The notes beneath the pieces are model-generated. The model was given only the letters and a program-made list of their open reading frames with translations. It was not told where the DNA came from and searched no databases. This document shows positions 6,923-8,387 of a DNA stretch of 8,387 nt, piece by piece. Position 1 is the stretch's first letter; each line of letters opens with the position of its first letter. The stretch spans positions 1-8,387 of the forward strand of contig JALVMZ010000633.1 of NCBI GenBank assembly GCA_027032655.1, read 5' to 3'. The DNA is from Desulfobacteraceae bacterium. GTDB taxonomy: Bacteria; Desulfobacterota; DSM-4660; Desulfatiglandales; JALVMZ01. The translations under genes and the position numbers were made by a program.

Positions 6923-8234
6923 TTTCTTTTTCCCTCATTAATAACTCATATTTTGCATGTTGTATTAAATGCACCAATGGTCGTCTTGAGGGACAGACAT
7001 ACGCACAGAGTCCACATTCAATGCATGTAAAAAGGTCATATAGATCTGCTGCATCCTCAAATCTATAGAATTCGCAATATCTTCCAAGGAGATTGGGCAT
7101 TAACCTCATTGGGCAGGCATCAATGCAATCTCCACAGTTAATACAGGCCCGGTATGGTTCTTTTACCACATCCTCTTCCAATTGAAACCATATCCATCTT
7201 GTATTCTTTAATACAGGATGCTCTATGGTAATCTGAGCAGTCCCATCCATTGGATTGCCAAAAACTATCTTACCTATATCTGAGCTTTGAATATTTATAT
7301 TATCAATAATGGTTTCTACAGGTGTTCCTATTCTGATCATCATATTCTGGGCCTCATTAATAGCACTACCTGTTACGGTTACATATTTTTCAATCAATGG
7401 TTTCCCTCTAACTACAGCATCAACCGCATAAATCACTGTATCAACACTTGTAAAGACCACGCCAAAATCAAGTGCCTTTCCATTGGGTGATGGTATCTCT
7501 TTATTAAAAAGCCTTTTAAATAAGAGATGGGGATGCCCCATGGGATATTTCACCTGAATGGGAACAATCTCAAGAGAGTCAAAGTCTTTAAGGATATTAT
7601 AATTTTCCTGGTGCTTTTCATTGATTACCATGTATATCTTCTCAAGAGAATATATCTTCTTAATGAGTTGAATACCTGTTATAAAATCCTCTTTTCGTTC
7701 AATAATTAATCTCAGAGAGCGGGTCCCCGAAAAGCCATGACCAATTGCATTTATTACAAATTTTTTTACAGGCGTGATTTTTGAGCCTCTTCTCTCAGCA
7801 TCGGGTAGTGTATCATAAGGTATAAGTTTTACACCTGCATCCTGAATACGTTTAATAATTGTGAGAGGTTCCTGTTCCATAAAATCTTCGATGGGATCAA
7901 AATCTGATTTATAGCTATCTTTTCCGTCGGATTTTATTATAATACAAGGCACCAGACCCATTTCGGTAAATCTAGTATTCTTAATATCAGTAACTTTCCC
8001 TGATACCGGAGAGTGGACAGGTGCCATCTGACAATTGTCGTCCCTTGCAATTGTCTCACCAATGTAAACGGTTTCACCAACATTAACAAGGGGTCTGCAC
8101 CTATATCCTTTATTGTCAACAAGTGGTAATATTACCTGAGAAGGAGAGGGGGAGGGCTTGATTGTCTCTTCCACGGGGGGTATCTGGATTTGAACCTTAT
8201 GGCCTCCCCATGTTCTTATTATTTCTAAAGGCAT
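6912..8234 (-). CDS. rnfC: RnfC-type subunit lacking the FMN/NADH-binding motifs
   Basis: RnfC is the peripheral cytoplasmic subunit that in canonical Rnf binds FMN and NADH. The 440-residue length matches the short clostridial type. The N-terminal barrel-sandwich region is clear (PSQVILPLVDNKG, RPLVNVGETVYIGETIA, APVHSPVSGKV), as is the later block KPLIEKYVTVTGSAIN and IRIGTPV. Two ferredoxin-type motifs are intact: C364/C367/C370/C374 and C404/C407/C410/C414. Where family members read G-x-GGAGFPT, residues 133-145 read AGVKLIPYDTLPD. Where they read N-x-x-ECEPYLT, residues 162-170 read NAIGHGFSG, and the usual YPQG-x-E is YPMGHP. The FMN and NADH sites therefore appear lost while the fold and Fe-S clusters remain. 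It is the first gene of the operon, with GAGGGA (8240-8245) before the ATG. The family is sure; NADH activity is unlikely. Confidence 0.92.
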   Translation of the reverse strand: MPLEIIRTWGGHKVQIQIPPVEETIKPSPSPSQVILPLVDNKGYRCRPLVNVGETVYIGETIARDDNCQMAPVHSPVSGKVTDIKNTRFTEMGLVPCIIIKSDGKDSYKSDFDPIEDFMEQEPLTIIKRIQDAGVKLIPYDTLPDAERRGSKITPVKKFVINAIGHGFSGTRSLRLIIERKEDFITGIQLIKKIYSLEKIYMVINEKHQENYNILKDFDSLEIVPIQVKYPMGHPHLLFKRLFNKEIPSPNGKALDFGVVFTSVDTVIYAVDAVVRGKPLIEKYVTVTGSAINEAQNMMIRIGTPVETIIDNINIQSSDIGKIVFGNPMDGTAQITIEHPVLKNTRWIWFQLEEDVVKEPYRACINCGDCIDACPMRLMPNLLGRYCEFYRFEDAADLYDLFTCIECGLCAYVCPSRRPLVHLIQHAKYELLMREKENEY

Positions 8235-8271
8235 GGGGGTCCCTCACTTAAAAGATCGAATTGACAGCTAC

Positions 8272-8301
8272 CCTATAAAAAAAAAAAAAAGGGTTTGTAA
8301 A
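8272..8301 (-). promoter_or_regulatory. Candidate sigma-70-type promoter for the rnf operon
   Basis: On the minus strand TTTACA (8296-8301) and TATAGG (8272-8277) are separated by 18 bases, giving a plausible -35/-10 pair about 37 bases before the rnfC ATG. The spacer is almost entirely a T run. The match is partial and no transcription start is known. It is the only decent candidate in the gap between rnfC and the upstream gene. Confidence 0.4.
8277..8290. repeat. Homopolymer of 14 A (T on the minus strand) upstream of rnfC
   Basis: This is an uninterrupted 14-base A run between CCCTAT and GGG. It falls in the spacer of the candidate rnf promoter. Runs this long are prone to slippage in vivo and to length errors in sequencing and assembly, so the exact count should be treated with caution. 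Confidence 0.9.
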
Positions 8302-8317
8302 GGGAAAAAATTGGAGA

Positions 8318-8387
8318 TTACCACCAGGATATTACCTTATCATGCTCAAAGATAAGGTCTATCAATTTTTCATAATCAGGATTATCC
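8318..8387 (-). CDS. C-terminal end of an upstream gene, possibly DsrH/TusB-like (partial)
   Basis: The minus-strand frame is open from the window edge to a TAA at 8318-8320, giving the last 22 residues, which end YEKLIDLIFEHDKVISWW. The composition and the predicted helix-then-strand pattern look like a genuine protein end. The pattern Y-x3-[IV]-x-L-x3-H, ending in a tryptophan at or near the C-terminus, resembles DsrH/TusB sulfur-relay proteins (E. coli TusB ends YTDFVRLTVKHPSQMAW, from memory). With so few residues this is only a suggestion. It reads in the same direction as the rnf operon, 83 bases upstream of rnfC, and could be part of the same transcript or a separate unit. Confidence 0.5.
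   Translation of the reverse strand, partial: DNPDYEKLIDLIFEHDKVISWW

Larger units (their letters stand above)
1527..8234 (-). other. rnfCDGEAB-cNMP operon
   Basis: Seven minus-strand genes are separated by 29 bases or fewer, with stop/start overlaps or near-overlaps at rnfC/rnfD and rnfD/rnfG and Shine-Dalgarno sequences within or next to preceding stop codons. The order C-D-G-E-A-B is the one known from clostridia and many Desulfobacterota. I see no internal terminator or promoter, so a single transcript from upstream of rnfC is likely. No apbE or multiheme cytochrome c gene is seen within the block. Confidence 0.8.

Noticed and set aside
7710..7844. Frameshift or sequencing error as the cause of the missing RnfC motifs
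   Set aside because: The frame is unbroken, the flanks (residues up to about 133 and from about 172) align in the same frame, and the segment length is close to normal. Substitution rather than frame disruption explains the change.
8270..8294. Inverted repeat ACCCT/AGGGT around the T run, as an intrinsic terminator of the upstream gene
   Set aside because: The stem would be only about five pairs with a roughly 15-base loop made of the T run itself, and no T-tract follows the stem. It does not look like a Rho-independent terminator.

Overview
The window comes from a bacterium, with GC content roughly in the low-to-mid 40s by eye. An rnfCDGEAB gene order with clostridial/Desulfobacterota-style RnfC and RnfB sequences points to an anaerobe. 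The tail of a possible DsrH/TusB-like sulfur-relay gene at the right edge fits a sulfur-metabolising lineage such as Desulfobacterota or Nitrospirota. The lineage is an inference; no rRNA or other marker is present.

Layout. Positions 1-1525, plus strand: the 3' part of a Zn/Mn-type ABC transporter ATPase followed by its membrane permease. Positions 1527-8234, minus strand: a tight seven-gene operon read right to left, rnfC, rnfD, rnfG, rnfE, rnfA, rnfB and a small cyclic-nucleotide-binding-fold protein. Gaps are 29 bp or less and several genes overlap or nearly touch. The two blocks converge with a single base between their stop codons. Positions 8235-8317: the only real intergenic region, holding a candidate promoter whose -35/-10 spacer consists mostly of a T run (14 A on the plus strand). 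Positions 8318-8387, minus strand: the last 22 codons of an upstream gene. No stretch over 300 bases lacks a gene. I see no RNA genes, CRISPR arrays, insertion sequences or attachment sites.

How the genes work together. The main operon encodes an Rnf ion-pumping electron-transfer complex that looks remodelled at its pyridine-nucleotide end. RnfC keeps its two ferredoxin-type Fe-S motifs, but the glycine-rich FMN/NADH loop and the N-x-x-ECEP motif that mark NADH-oxidising RnfC/NuoF proteins are replaced by unrelated residues. RnfD lacks the usual [ST]GATPL flavinylation motif. RnfB, normally about 200-330 residues, carries a roughly 510-residue C-terminal GltD/NfnB-like module with two predicted Fe-S clusters, an FAD site and an NAD(P)H site. 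RnfA, RnfE and RnfG keep their cofactor motifs. The simplest reading is that the NAD(P)H site has moved from RnfC to RnfB, loosely parallel to Na+-NQR, where NqrA lost NADH binding and NqrF performs it. RnfC would then be free to exchange electrons with another partner. This is the main candidate for an undescribed system here. The motif losses and the fusion are visible in the sequence; the functional reading is inference.
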